Source: Candidatus Nitrosopumilus sp.
GTDB taxonomy: Archaea > Thermoproteota > Nitrososphaeria > Nitrososphaerales > Nitrosopumilaceae
DNA length: 12,426 bases
Reading direction: 5' to 3'
Assembly: GCA_029864805.1 (NCBI GenBank)
Contig: JAOTSS010000054.1
Span: 1 to 12,426 of the forward strand
The position numbers and the translations under genes are program-made. Under the pieces are notes generated by a model. The model did no database searches. It was given only the letters and a program-made list of their open reading frames with translations, and was not told the origin of the DNA. Positions 6,542-12,376 of this stretch are shown here, piece after piece (the first letter of the stretch is position 1; each line of letters starts with the position of its first letter).

Positions 6542-6829
6542 ATGTCATACCTGGAAAGTCAAATCTGCATAGAACGACATCTTAATAGCATTACAGATAG
6601 ATCTAAGAAAAATCATATAGGTTCAATCCTCAACCAATTTAACATATTTTGCCAACAAAGTTACAACAAAACATACCAACAAGTCATGAATGATCTCAAA
6701 GAAGAAACAAAGAAGGATAATTCAAATGATAATCTCTATGTTCTGTTTAATAATTGTAAAATTCAAATTTTGAATCATTGGAATTTTATAAAATTTTTAT
6801 TCTTATATAAAATAATGATGCCATCTTGA
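6542..6829 (+). pseudogene. Truncated tyrosine-recombinase-like N-terminal domain
   Basis: 95 codons. The first two thirds resemble the helical SAM-like core-binding domain of archaeal tyrosine recombinases: an early helix, ITDRSKKNHIGSILNQF, then FCQQSYNKTYQQVMNDLK and a charged stretch leading to NLYVLFNN. From about residue 70 the sequence becomes an AT-driven run without family pattern and runs into the promoter of the next gene. No catalytic domain (R-K-HxxR-Y) follows in any frame. I read this as the remnant of an integrase, which would point to past insertion of a mobile element here. The similarity is judged by eye from pattern and could be mistaken; a stand-alone small DNA-binding protein is the alternative. 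Confidence 0.45.
6802..6810 (+). promoter_or_regulatory. TATA box of the TPR gene
   Basis: CTTATATAA, with a second AT-rich box (TTTTATAAA) 18 bases upstream. It lies about 20 bases before the TTG at 6826 and about 80 before the ATG at 6886, so it fits either a leaderless TTG start or a short-leader transcript. Confidence 0.45.
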
Positions 6830-7500
6830 AATTACCTTCTTGGTCTAAATTCAAAGAAAACTCATCTAAATTTGAGGGCAAGACAATGGATGTAATTGAT
6901 GAGATAAAATCCACTGATCACAAAGCGTGGTATAATCGTGGAATATCTCAAAGTAGACAAGGAAGGTTAGATGATGCTGTCAAAAGTTATGACAAGGCAA
7001 TTGAGATAAAACCTGACTATTATGAGGCGTGGAGTAATAGAGGAAAAGTATTGAGTAAACTTGGAAAACATCGCAGTTCTGTCAAAAGTTATGACAAGGC
7101 AATTGAGATAAATCCCGATGATTATTTGTCATGGGCAGGTAGAGGAAATTCTCTAAACAAATTTGAAAAGTTTGATAACGCTGTCAAAAGTTATGACAAG
7201 GCAATTGAGATAAAACCTGACTATTATGAGGCGTGGTATAATCGAGGAAATTCTCTAAATGCGTGTGGACGATTCATAGATGCAGTTGCAAGTTATGACA
7301 AGGCAATTGAGATAAAACCCGATAGATATGAATTCTGGACAGGTCGGGCGTGGTCATTGTACAAGCTTAAAAAATATGAAGAATCTAATGAAAACTACGA
7401 TAGGGTGTTAGAACTAAAACCGGATTATAAACTGGCAAAAGATAATCAAAAAATTGTCAAGAAAAAACTGTCAAAAAATAAAACATATTCTTTTGAATGA
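6826..7500 (+). CDS. Tetratricopeptide-repeat protein
   Basis: 224 residues, with about five 34-residue TPR units from residue 33 to 200. Units repeat the pattern AWYNRG...G....A..SYDKAIEIKPD, and the last is more divergent (NYDRVLELKPD). TPRs form a helical scaffold for protein binding; no enzymatic domain, signal peptide or membrane segment is seen, so it is probably a cytoplasmic adaptor with unknown partner. The TTG at 6826 suits a leaderless transcript from the TATA box at 6802. The ATG at 6886 (residue 21) has a Shine-Dalgarno-like GAGGG seven bases before it and may be the true start, giving 204 residues. Units 1 and 3 share a perfect 57-base DNA repeat, a sign of recent internal duplication or conversion. 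Confidence 0.85.
   Translation: MKLPSWSKFKENSSKFEGKTMDVIDEIKSTDHKAWYNRGISQSRQGRLDDAVKSYDKAIEIKPDYYEAWSNRGKVLSKLGKHRSSVKSYDKAIEINPDDYLSWAGRGNSLNKFEKFDNAVKSYDKAIEIKPDYYEAWYNRGNSLNACGRFIDAVASYDKAIEIKPDRYEFWTGRAWSLYKLKKYEESNENYDRVLELKPDYKLAKDNQKIVKKKLSKNKTYSFE
6976..7236 (+). repeat. 57-base perfect direct repeat inside the TPR gene
   Basis: Bases 6976-7032 and 7180-7236 are identical over 57 bases, 204 bases (two TPR units) apart. The core GTCAAAAGTTATGACAAGGC and following bases also recur at 7081 and, diverged, near 7290. Synonymous positions are conserved too, so this is DNA-level duplication or gene conversion rather than protein-level selection alone. Confidence 0.9.
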
Positions 7501-7573
7501 TTGTTTCTGATTTTTTAAAATATTGTTCTTGATTTAAGATGTTCTGTTGTATGTCTTGCTGTCTACATTATAA

Positions 7574-7801
7574 TCATGTTGAGCTATGTGCAGATGAAAC
7601 GTACTGAAATACTTCATCTATTAGTTCTATGTTCAATTCTGATTTGATGTTTTCTGGAACTATTCTTAACACAAAATCATACATTGTCGTATTTTTTGGA
7701 AGGCTGTCTCTTTCTTGCAAAAGTGAAAAAACTGCAATTCCATTTGAAATGATTGCAACCATTTTTTCTTTATCTGAAAGTGTCATGACTTTATGCATCA
7801 C
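7574..7801 (-). CDS. Small hypothetical protein
   Basis: 75 residues from a GTG, or 74 from the ATG directly after it at 7798. The composition is balanced and soluble, with predicted helices (LSDKEKMVAIISNGIAVFSLL, then a segment ending in VPENIKSELNIELIDEVFQY). A TATA-like TTTATATTAAA lies about 20 bases upstream on the minus strand, supporting this strand over the plus-strand open frame covering the same bases. I do not recognise a family. It lies downstream of the 64-residue membrane protein gene on the same strand, separated by 34 bases that hold its own promoter. Confidence 0.6.
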   Translation of the reverse strand: MMHKVMTLSDKEKMVAIISNGIAVFSLLQERDSLPKNTTMYDFVLRIVPENIKSELNIELIDEVFQYVSSAHSST

Positions 7802-7835
7802 TATTGTAATTTAATATAAATCCGGCTTATGATTG

Positions 7836-8030
7836 CTAGATGGCTGATTTTCTAATTTCATGGTATTGGAGAGTTTCAATTGACTCTGTACTTTCGTTAA
7901 GGATTTCTAACTCTACTGTGATATCGTGGCCTTCCACCTCATCTACCGTTATTTGCTGTGATGCATGATATCCCACATACCCGCCAACAATGATAAACAT
8001 TGCAATTACGAGCCCAATTAGAATATTCAT
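7836..8030 (-). CDS. Small single-pass membrane protein
   Basis: 64 residues. One N-terminal hydrophobic segment (about 3-21, ILIGLVIAMFIIVGGYVGY) is followed by a polar, acidic domain of about 40 residues (DEVEGHDITVELEIL...). The first segment could be an uncleaved anchor that leaves the acidic part outside the cell. A TATA-like GCTTATAGC lies about 30 bases before the ATG on the minus strand. It is divergent from aspS, with both promoters in the 111 bases between them. No family is recognised; small anchored proteins of this kind are common in thaumarchaea. Confidence 0.65.
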   Translation of the reverse strand: MNILIGLVIAMFIIVGGYVGYHASQQITVDEVEGHDITVELEILNESTESIETLQYHEIRKSAI

Positions 8031-8132
8031 CTTATTTTGATGTGCAATTTTTGTTGGCTATAAGCATTATGAAAATTAAGATAATGATCCATTATTTTGT
8101 GTAAAAAATAATAACACCCAAGATTTGGAACA

Positions 8133-8139
8133 AGGTGAA
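8133..8139 (+). promoter_or_regulatory. Ribosome-binding site of aspS
   Basis: AGGTGAA lies directly before the ATG at 8142, matching the archaeal 16S tail complement (GGAGGTGAT). It fixes the start, and it differs from the nearly leaderless genes elsewhere in the window. Confidence 0.6.
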
Positions 8140-8141
8140 TT

Positions 8142-9452
8142 ATGATAGAAACTGAATTAGGCTCTTTACGCAGATCTCATTATTCTGATGAAATAAACTC
8201 CTCTATGGATGGAACTCAAGTAACTGTAATGGGTTGGGTTTTGACAGTGCGTGGACATGGAAATATCAGTTTTGCCACAATTCGTGACAAAAACGGTGAT
8301 ATTTCAGTCGTAGCAAAAAAAGGAGATTGTCCTGATGAAATTCGTGAGAAAATATCTGTACTGAAATCACATTCTTCGATTTCTATTACTGGGAATGTAA
8401 AATCCTCTGAAAAAGCACCAAGTGGATTTGAGATAATTCCGACAGAATTAAGAGTATTTTCAGATGTTGAAAAAATTCCTCCTTTTGAGCCAACGGCAAA
8501 AACTGTGAAAAATATTGATACTAGACTGGAGGTAAGACCAATTGATCTTAGACGTAATGCTCTTCAGCATATTTTCAAAACTAGGAGTTTGGTTTTAAAA
8601 TCAATCAGAGATTATTTTGTCAGTCAAAATTTTGTTGAAATTAATACTCCTAAAATGATTGCAACAGCTACTGAAGGGGGCGCTGCATTATTTCCAATAT
8701 TTTATTACAACAAAGAAGCATTTTTGGCGCAGAGCCCGCAATTGTATAAAGAGCAATTGACAATGAGTTTTGAAAAAGTGTTTGAGATTGCTCCTATTTT
8801 TAGAGCAGAACCCTCTAGAACCAATCGTCATTTAGCTGAAGCAATATCTATTGATTTGGAGGAAGCGTTTGTAGATTATAACGATGTGATGAGTAGAATT
8901 GAAGAAATTATCAAAGTTGCCATTCAAGCTGTTAACGGTTACGTAAAAGATAATCCTGATGCAGAATTTCCTTCCTTATATGTACCTGAAACAATCCCAC
9001 AATATTCTTACGATGAGTTAGTTGATAAGATGCAAAAAGTAGGAGCAAAAATCGAGTGGGGTGATGATCTATATCCATCTAATCTTAAAAAAATAGGTCT
9101 TGATGGATTTTATTTCATAAAAGATTGGCCACTTGCACCAAAACCATTTTACGTAAAGGATAGCAAGTTAAATCCCAAAGTTTCTGAATCTTTTGATTTG
9201 ATGTTTGGTGATTTGGAGTTATCATCAGGCAGTACAAGAATTGAAAAACGTGAAGAGTTAGCTGAGCGTATGAAAAATAAAGGAATGAAAACAGATTCAT
9301 TTGAATATCATCTTGGAGCATTTGATTACGGCGTTCCACCCCATGCTGGTTGTGGAATTGGTCTTGAACGATTGATTATGGTACTGACAGGCACAGACAA
9401 CATTAGAGATACAACATTTTATCCAAGAGATGTTGACAGATTAACTCCTTGA
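8142..9452 (+). CDS. aspS: Aspartyl-tRNA synthetase, probably non-discriminating
   Basis: 436 residues, a class IIb synthetase of the archaeal/eukaryotic type, full length. It joins aspartate to tRNA(Asp). An N-terminal OB-fold anticodon domain (about 14-110) precedes the catalytic core, with motif 1 around EINTPKMIATATEGG (166-180), AQSPQLYKE (196-204), motif 2 FRAE (220-223) followed by RHLAEA, and motif 3 GIGLERL with Arg410. In archaeal enzymes, Trp26 and Lys85 (Thermococcus numbering) mark strict Asp specificity, whereas Pro near 85 accompanies non-discriminating enzymes that also make Asp-tRNA(Asn) for amidation by GatCAB. By my alignment these sites are Leu34 and Pro93 here, which favours the non-discriminating type. 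The SD sequence AGGTGAA sets the start. Confidence 0.95.
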   Translation: MIETELGSLRRSHYSDEINSSMDGTQVTVMGWVLTVRGHGNISFATIRDKNGDISVVAKKGDCPDEIREKISVLKSHSSISITGNVKSSEKAPSGFEIIPTELRVFSDVEKIPPFEPTAKTVKNIDTRLEVRPIDLRRNALQHIFKTRSLVLKSIRDYFVSQNFVEINTPKMIATATEGGAALFPIFYYNKEAFLAQSPQLYKEQLTMSFEKVFEIAPIFRAEPSRTNRHLAEAISIDLEEAFVDYNDVMSRIEEIIKVAIQAVNGYVKDNPDAEFPSLYVPETIPQYSYDELVDKMQKVGAKIEWGDDLYPSNLKKIGLDGFYFIKDWPLAPKPFYVKDSKLNPKVSESFDLMFGDLELSSGSTRIEKREELAERMKNKGMKTDSFEYHLGAFDYGVPPHAGCGIGLERLIMVLTGTDNIRDTTFYPRDVDRLTP

Positions 9453-9519
9453 TATCATGTATTGATTATTCTGTAAAAATTCCATTTAATGAAAAATACT
9501 ATTTTGATAACAGGATATT

Positions 9520-9732
9520 TTGCAGACCGTGCGAGGGATTCATGAGGATCCAGCCACAATGGCAGTCGATGCAGGACTAATTAATCAAGAATTTTTGGAT
9601 GCGGAAAGGGAAAGGCTGGGACCGATGTATCCAATGTATTACGAGTGTGATTTCTATAATTCGTCAAGTACGTGGTACAAGCCAGAGATGTTTCAGTATG
9701 GGAACATGGGGAAGACATGTAGATATGAATAA
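9520..9732 (+). pseudogene. Possible fragment of a phage terminase-like protein
   Basis: 70 codons from a TTG; the frame is closed 10 bases upstream. The segment reads as an internal piece of a larger protein: a GIHEDPATMAVDAGLI stretch, then NQEFLDAERERLGPMY, then YYECDF followed 11 residues later by a Phe. The order 'hinge with DP, (D/N)xEFLxxxRxxLGxxxYxxExxxF' resembles the end of the ATPase/start of the nuclease domain of terminase large subunits. Its GC content and codon use (GCG, CTG, CCG, AGG) look higher in GC than aspS. No other terminase part lies nearby. This is pattern recognition only; a stand-alone short protein remains possible. Confidence 0.35.
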
Positions 9733-9757
9733 TTAACTCAATTACTTGTAAAGATGA

Positions 9758-9922
9758 ATGGTTAACGGAATAAATTATGCCTCATGCCCTGATTTGTGGG
9801 ATCTTAATTTCAGCTGTGAAATGTCAAATCATGCAACTATGGTGCTTGAATTACTCATTGCATTAGCTGCAGGATTATGTTTAGCCTATTTGTTCTATAG
9901 GAGAGAAAACAATAACATGTAG
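9758..9922 (+). CDS. Small membrane protein, possibly the N-terminus of the next ORF
   Basis: 54 residues ending in TAG (9920-9922). A polar N-terminus with Cys10 and Cys20 is followed by a single hydrophobic segment (about 29-47, VLELLIALAAGLCLAYLFY) and a basic RRENNN tail, so the tail is probably cytoplasmic. Internal ATGs at 9821 and 9839 could also serve as start and would give little more than the membrane anchor. After the TAG the same frame stays open into the next gene without any further stop, as though a membrane-anchored protein of about 211 residues had gained a nonsense codon. No family recognised. Confidence 0.5.
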   Translation: MVNGINYASCPDLWDLNFSCEMSNHATMVLELLIALAAGLCLAYLFYRRENNNM

Positions 9923-9982
9923 AATGTCACTTCGTACAATGAACAACAATTTGATTATCAAAAAAGAAGAATACAACTATAT

Positions 9983-10393
9983 TTGCCTGATGTTTTAGGC
10001 GAAGTTAAATCGATAAAATCATTTTTTATACAAATACGAGAATTATTAAAACGAGATGATTGCTGGGATAGAATTGATGATCTGATTAAAAATATGGCTA
10101 ATTCAGAAAAGGAGGGTCATTTTTTTACTGTTGTATTTTCTCGAGAGCTTCAAGTGAAAGTGTTTAAAGATCCCCAACTACATGATTATTTGACAAGAAA
10201 ATTAGAGCCTATCAAAAATGACATGGATCCTGTTCTTCTAAACGATACATACAACTTGGCATGGTTTGCAGGTGATTGTCTTAAAGAAATGATACAAACC
10301 AAAGATAATCCTAAAGAAACTAATGATTTTCTTATTACTGGAATAAATTCAGCGAATAATATAATTTTTCAATTTGAAAAACTAATTGAGTAA
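9983..10393 (+). CDS. Hypothetical helical protein, in frame with the upstream membrane ORF
   Basis: 136 residues from a TTG. The frame is already open from 9923, and the 20 codons before the TTG read as ordinary protein (NEQQFDYQKRRIQLYLPD) but contain no ATG, GTG or TTG. The body is alpha-helical and soluble, with FFIQIRELLKRDDCWDRIDD near the start and a charged C-terminus, and has no motif I recognise. It is therefore either the soluble domain of a protein broken by the TAG at 9920, or a separate gene with a weak TTG start and no visible Shine-Dalgarno. Its TAA overlaps the ATG of the next small ORF by one base (TAATG), suggesting coupled translation. Confidence 0.55.
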   Translation: MPDVLGEVKSIKSFFIQIRELLKRDDCWDRIDDLIKNMANSEKEGHFFTVVFSRELQVKVFKDPQLHDYLTRKLEPIKNDMDPVLLNDTYNLAWFAGDCLKEMIQTKDNPKETNDFLITGINSANNIIFQFEKLIE

Positions 10394-10551
10394 TGGTTCT
10401 CTTTTCCTTTCAGAATTTTTTACTATCGTTACACCGATACGTCTACGGAGAAGGCCCGGTCTCGCAAAATGATTTCTTTGGAATTGTAATTTACGAACTG
10501 CCAGATGCAAAACTTGACAATCAAACTCCTTTGTCAAAACCAAACATCTAA
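10393..10551 (+). CDS. Small hypothetical ORF coupled to the preceding gene
   Basis: 52 residues. The ATG shares a base with the preceding stop (TAATG), a typical coupling arrangement. The N-terminal 13 residues are hydrophobic and aromatic; the rest is GEGPVSQNDFFGIVIYELPD followed by a polar tail, with more GC-rich codons than the first part. I recognise no family; the second half looks like a piece of a larger protein. A different frame over 10412-10488 is also open and rich in charged residues, so a frameshifted fragment is possible. Its stop overlaps that of the minus-strand reading frame in a shared CTAA (10548-10551). Confidence 0.35.
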   Translation: MVLFSFQNFLLSLHRYVYGEGPVSQNDFFGIVIYELPDAKLDNQTPLSKPNI

Positions 10552-10637
10552 CTTTTACAACCTATTCCGTCCTTATCTCCATAAAATCTATGAGGATCTG
10601 GCGGTAAAACTGTGAATCTTTTTTGTGGAATATCTTT
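10548..10637 (-). pseudogene. Excalibur-like C-terminal segment without its own start
   Basis: 29 codons directly following the TGA of the 38-residue zinc ORF and in the same frame. The sequence ends VLPPDPHRFYGDKDGIGC, close to the calcium-binding excalibur-type tail (DPHxxDGDxDGIGCE) often found at the end of secreted or nuclease proteins. No ATG, GTG or TTG precedes it in frame after the TGA. It would be made only by readthrough, or else it is the detached end of a gene broken by a nonsense mutation. Confidence 0.4.
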
Positions 10638-10778
10638 TCAATCACAAGTTTGTCCCTTTCGTTCGCAAACTTGACAGTTTATTCTTCCGTTAAGATCACA
10701 CAAGTGCTCCCTCATTGAATGCCCACAATCTTCGCATTTTTTTACATCGCTCATTCTTTCTTCTCAATCACAAGCTTG
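10633..10778. repeat. Imperfect 20-base direct repeat at two stop codons
   Basis: TCTTTTCAATCACAAGTTTG (10633-10652) and TCTTCTCAATCACAAGCTTG (10759-10778) match at 18 of 20 bases, 126 bases apart (42 codons). On the minus strand each covers the end of a small ORF (Gln-Ala/Thr-Cys-Asp-TGA), so the ORF ends, including the TGA, appear duplicated. Confidence 0.7.
10638..10754 (-). CDS. 38-residue zinc-finger-like microprotein
   Basis: 38 residues with eight potential metal ligands: C7, C10, H12, H17, C19, C27, C30, C37. The CEDCGH and CQVC pairs 17 residues apart give a four-Cys zinc knuckle or ribbon, so zinc binding is likely. It begins nine bases after a 31-residue ORF in the same frame, and the frame continues beyond its TGA into an excalibur-like tail. 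The last codons TGT GAT TGA are the same as those ending the upstream 31-residue ORF. Too short for most gene finders; coding is supported by the ligand spacing. Confidence 0.5.
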   Translation of the reverse strand: MSDVKKCEDCGHSMREHLCDLNGRINCQVCERKGQTCD

Positions 10779-10859
10779 CCGCTTCTTATTTTTTGCCTCA
10801 AATTTAGCTTCTGAGTCCTCGCCACAAAAATCAACTAGTGGTTCAGGTAAGAAAGGCAT
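10764..10859 (-). CDS. 31-residue ORF ahead of the zinc microprotein
   Basis: 31 residues starting at an ATG preceded by an in-frame TAG, so the start is fixed. It has a Pro-rich start (MPFLPEPL), one internal Cys, a Lys/Glu-rich helix and the ending QACD. After its TGA the frame runs three codons to the ATG of the 38-residue ORF. A TATA-like run (GAATAAAATA, near 10899-10908 on the minus strand) lies about 45 bases upstream. No function recognised; it may be the first part of one broken gene. Confidence 0.3.
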   Translation of the reverse strand: MPFLPEPLVDFCGEDSEAKFEAKNKKRQACD

Positions 10860-11020
10860 CTAATCTTTTTTTTGATTTCTTGTCTTCATCCATTATTTTA
10901 TTCCAATATCATATCTTGTTATTTCAACTGAATAACTTCAAACTTTTCTTTTTACTGATACTTCTCAATACTCATTTGATAGTTTATGAGATAAAATGAA
11001 TTAAAAATTAATAATTTTGC

Positions 11021-11170
11021 TTACAGGGAACATTGCGTGTGATATTGCTCATCAAGAGTAATGTTACATGATACACATCCAAACTGATTTGGTTGGGAAC
11101 ATGATGAACATGTATGGGTAATCTCAAGTGTATTTCCATATTTTTTACAGGAATCTATTTTCATAAACAT
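11021..11170 (-). CDS. 49-residue zinc-finger-like microprotein
   Basis: 49 residues (47 if the second Met at 11164 is used). Ligands are C8, H19, C21, C24, C32, C35, H44 and C47; THTCSSC and CVSC, 11 residues apart, form a typical zinc-ribbon pair. A TATA-like ATTTAATA on the minus strand (11187-11194) predicts a transcript starting at about the second Met, so it may be leaderless. A copy of the RTTCTA-N6-TRGAAT element lies upstream at 11241-11268, next to another TATA-like GTAAAATATT (11231-11240), so it may share regulation with the phn importer and winged-helix pair. No family recognised; zinc binding inferred from spacing. Confidence 0.55.
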   Translation of the reverse strand: MFMKIDSCKKYGNTLEITHTCSSCSQPNQFGCVSCNITLDEQYHTQCSL

Positions 11171-11240
11171 GGTACAATCCCTGCATTATTAAATGAGCTG
11201 AAAATTAGACCAAACTAATTAGCTTGTTCTAATATTTTAC

Positions 11241-11268
11241 TTGTTCTAGTTCTCTAGAATCAGAACAA
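11241..11268. promoter_or_regulatory. Third copy of the operator-like inverted repeat
   Basis: GTTCTA (11243-11248), six bases, then TAGAAT (11255-11260). The outer arms TTGTTCT (11241-11247) and AGAACAA (11262-11268) are perfectly inverted. It matches the site before the regulator pair at 24 of 28 bases. On the minus strand it is just upstream of a TATA-like GTAAAATATT and the 49-residue zinc-finger ORF; on the plus strand no gene follows closely. Confidence 0.6.
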
Positions 11269-11452
11269 CAATGATGCAAAAATTATCATACTCCTTTTTC
11301 CTCTAAACACTTCTCAATAGAATAAATCCTGAAATTAATCCATACAGAATTTTGCATCCTTTGAGTCATTTGAGGAATTTTAGAGCAGCATTGCATTTCA
11401 TAATGACCTTCTCCTCATAAGCAAAAATCCTAAACTAATCTTACAAGTCATC

Positions 11453-11584
11453 ATGATCATCACCTGCACCCTATGCAAGAAACACCTTCCGTTTGACGAA
11501 TGCGGGATCAGGAATGAGCATTGGTATCATCGAATGTGCGTGTGGCATGTGGTGCATTTGGTTAGACTTGATAATTTCTTTTAG
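11453..11584 (+). CDS. 43-residue zinc-finger (LIM-like half) microprotein
   Basis: 43 residues. C5-x2-C8-x17-H26-x2-C29 matches the first half of a LIM-type or treble-clef zinc finger, with extra ligands H11, C17, H23, H32 and H35 and aromatic HWYH. Only one zinc module is present. Codon use is mixed and less A/T-biased than in aspS. There is no clear Shine-Dalgarno; the AT-rich stretch CTAAACTAATC 15-25 bases upstream could serve as the promoter of a leaderless message. It may work with the following CxxC ORFs, all on the plus strand. Confidence 0.5.
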   Translation: MIITCTLCKKHLPFDECGIRNEHWYHRMCVWHVVHLVRLDNFF

Positions 11585-11622
11585 AATGATTAAAGTCCAA
11601 AACTATTTGTTTTCTGCATCTC

Positions 11623-11931
11623 TTGGAAGTAGTATATGGGACTGTCAGTAAAAAAACTTGTATTTCGTGCAAGTATGCGGAAGTGGGAGAAGGATTGACA
11701 GAAGATAAAGAAAATCAAAACGGCACACTTGGACAGCTAAAGGCCATTAGGGAAAAAATGAAAAAACAATTGGAAGAATATTTTCAGGAACTATCGGCGA
11801 ATCCTACGCCTAAAAGGAGGCAGAAATTAGACTTGAAGGTGGCTATGATGCGAGAAGCACTTGCTGATAATCACAAGATGATGGAGAAGGAGAGAAGCAA
11901 ACACGACAATCGTAATGCAAAGAAATTTTGA
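11623..11931 (+). CDS. CxxC-containing helical protein
   Basis: 102 residues from a TTG. One CISC pair (13-16) near the start is followed by a long charged helical region (about 36-100, e.g. LKAIREKMKKQLEEYFQEL) likely to form a coiled coil. A Pro-containing break (NPTPKRR, about 60-66) divides it into a hairpin. With a single CxxC it could bind zinc only as a dimer or with a partner. The TTG lies about 30 bases after a TATA-like GATTAAAG. An ATG at 11636 is in another frame; adding one A to the seven-A run at 11645-11651 would join it to this frame as MGLSVKKTCISC, which looks a more natural start. Unrecognised family. Confidence 0.55.
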   Translation: MEVVYGTVSKKTCISCKYAEVGEGLTEDKENQNGTLGQLKAIREKMKKQLEEYFQELSANPTPKRRQKLDLKVAMMREALADNHKMMEKERSKHDNRNAKKF

Positions 11932-12157
11932 GTGAAGAAACAAGATCCGTTGTCCAAAGTGTGACAAGGGCAGATTGAAGATACTAAAGTACAGGACCAC
12001 GGAATCCGATGGAAGAAATAAAGACATGGCAATAGGTTGGGAGCTGTCAATTCACGGATGCATTCAGCTAGGACTCAAAGTTGACATGCCTGAAAACCAT
12101 GTCGGCTCGCAGTTCAATGATGCACCTGAGATTAACTATGCGATGGGAAAAATCTAA
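11932..12157 (+). pseudogene. Zinc-ribbon protein with a one-base shift at its start
   Basis: The main frame reads IRCPKCDKGRLKILKYRTTE, a clear zinc-ribbon beginning, and continues with MAIGWELSIHGCIQLGLK to the TAA at 12155. No ATG, GTG or TTG precedes the CPKC in that frame: the frame is closed by TGA at 11933-11935. A GTG at 11932, directly after the stop of the preceding gene, begins MKK in the neighbouring frame. Skipping one base near 11941 would give MKKKIRCPKC, an ideal N-terminus. Initiation at the TTG 11975 would lose the CPKC. So it is a frameshifted gene, a sequencing error, or programmed +1 shifting. Its TAA overlaps the stop of a minus-strand ORF in CTAA. Confidence 0.5.
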
Positions 12158-12279
12158 ACGTGGAATATCTCGTCTTTTAATTCTAGAACTTTATTATTCT
12201 TCACTACCCATTCACCTTCGGAAATATCAATAAGATGATCTAACATGAATCTGTTACATGCGATTCTACTATTGATCAT
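12154..12279 (-). CDS. 41-residue hypothetical microprotein
   Basis: 41 residues from the ATG at 12279 (an internal Met at residue 12 is a second option). On the minus strand AGTTTAATTTG (12292-12302) sits 13-23 bases before the ATG, suited to a leaderless transcript. The sequence is polar and balanced (DHLIDISEGEWVVKNNKVLEL...) without recognised motif; one Cys at position 8. Its TAG shares CTAA with the stop of the convergent zinc-ribbon frame. Confidence 0.45.
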   Translation of the reverse strand: MINSRIACNRFMLDHLIDISEGEWVVKNNKVLELKDEIFHV

Positions 12280-12376
12280 ATCAAAAATAGACAAATTAAA
12301 CTAATAACCATTGGGTTTACAAAGTTAATAAAAATAACAAAAGTTAACAGTGTTTTGATGTAATTTTATCAGTAAA

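Noticed and set aside
6610..6640. tRNA T-arm-like GGTTCAATCC
   Set aside because: The flanking bases do not pair as a T-stem, and no acceptor, D or anticodon arms surround it.
7539..7607. 22-residue Cys-rich plus-strand ORF (MFCCMSCC...)
   Set aside because: Very short, overlaps the better-supported minus-strand gene and lacks a promoter or spaced ligand pattern.
7629..7814. 61-codon plus-strand frame opposite the 75-residue gene
   Set aside because: Antisense shadow; the minus-strand frame has a TATA box and better composition.
10638..10766. TGA codons read as selenocysteine
   Set aside because: The stops follow Cys-Asp with no known selenoprotein motif or visible SECIS-like hairpin, and selenocysteine is not known in this archaeal group.
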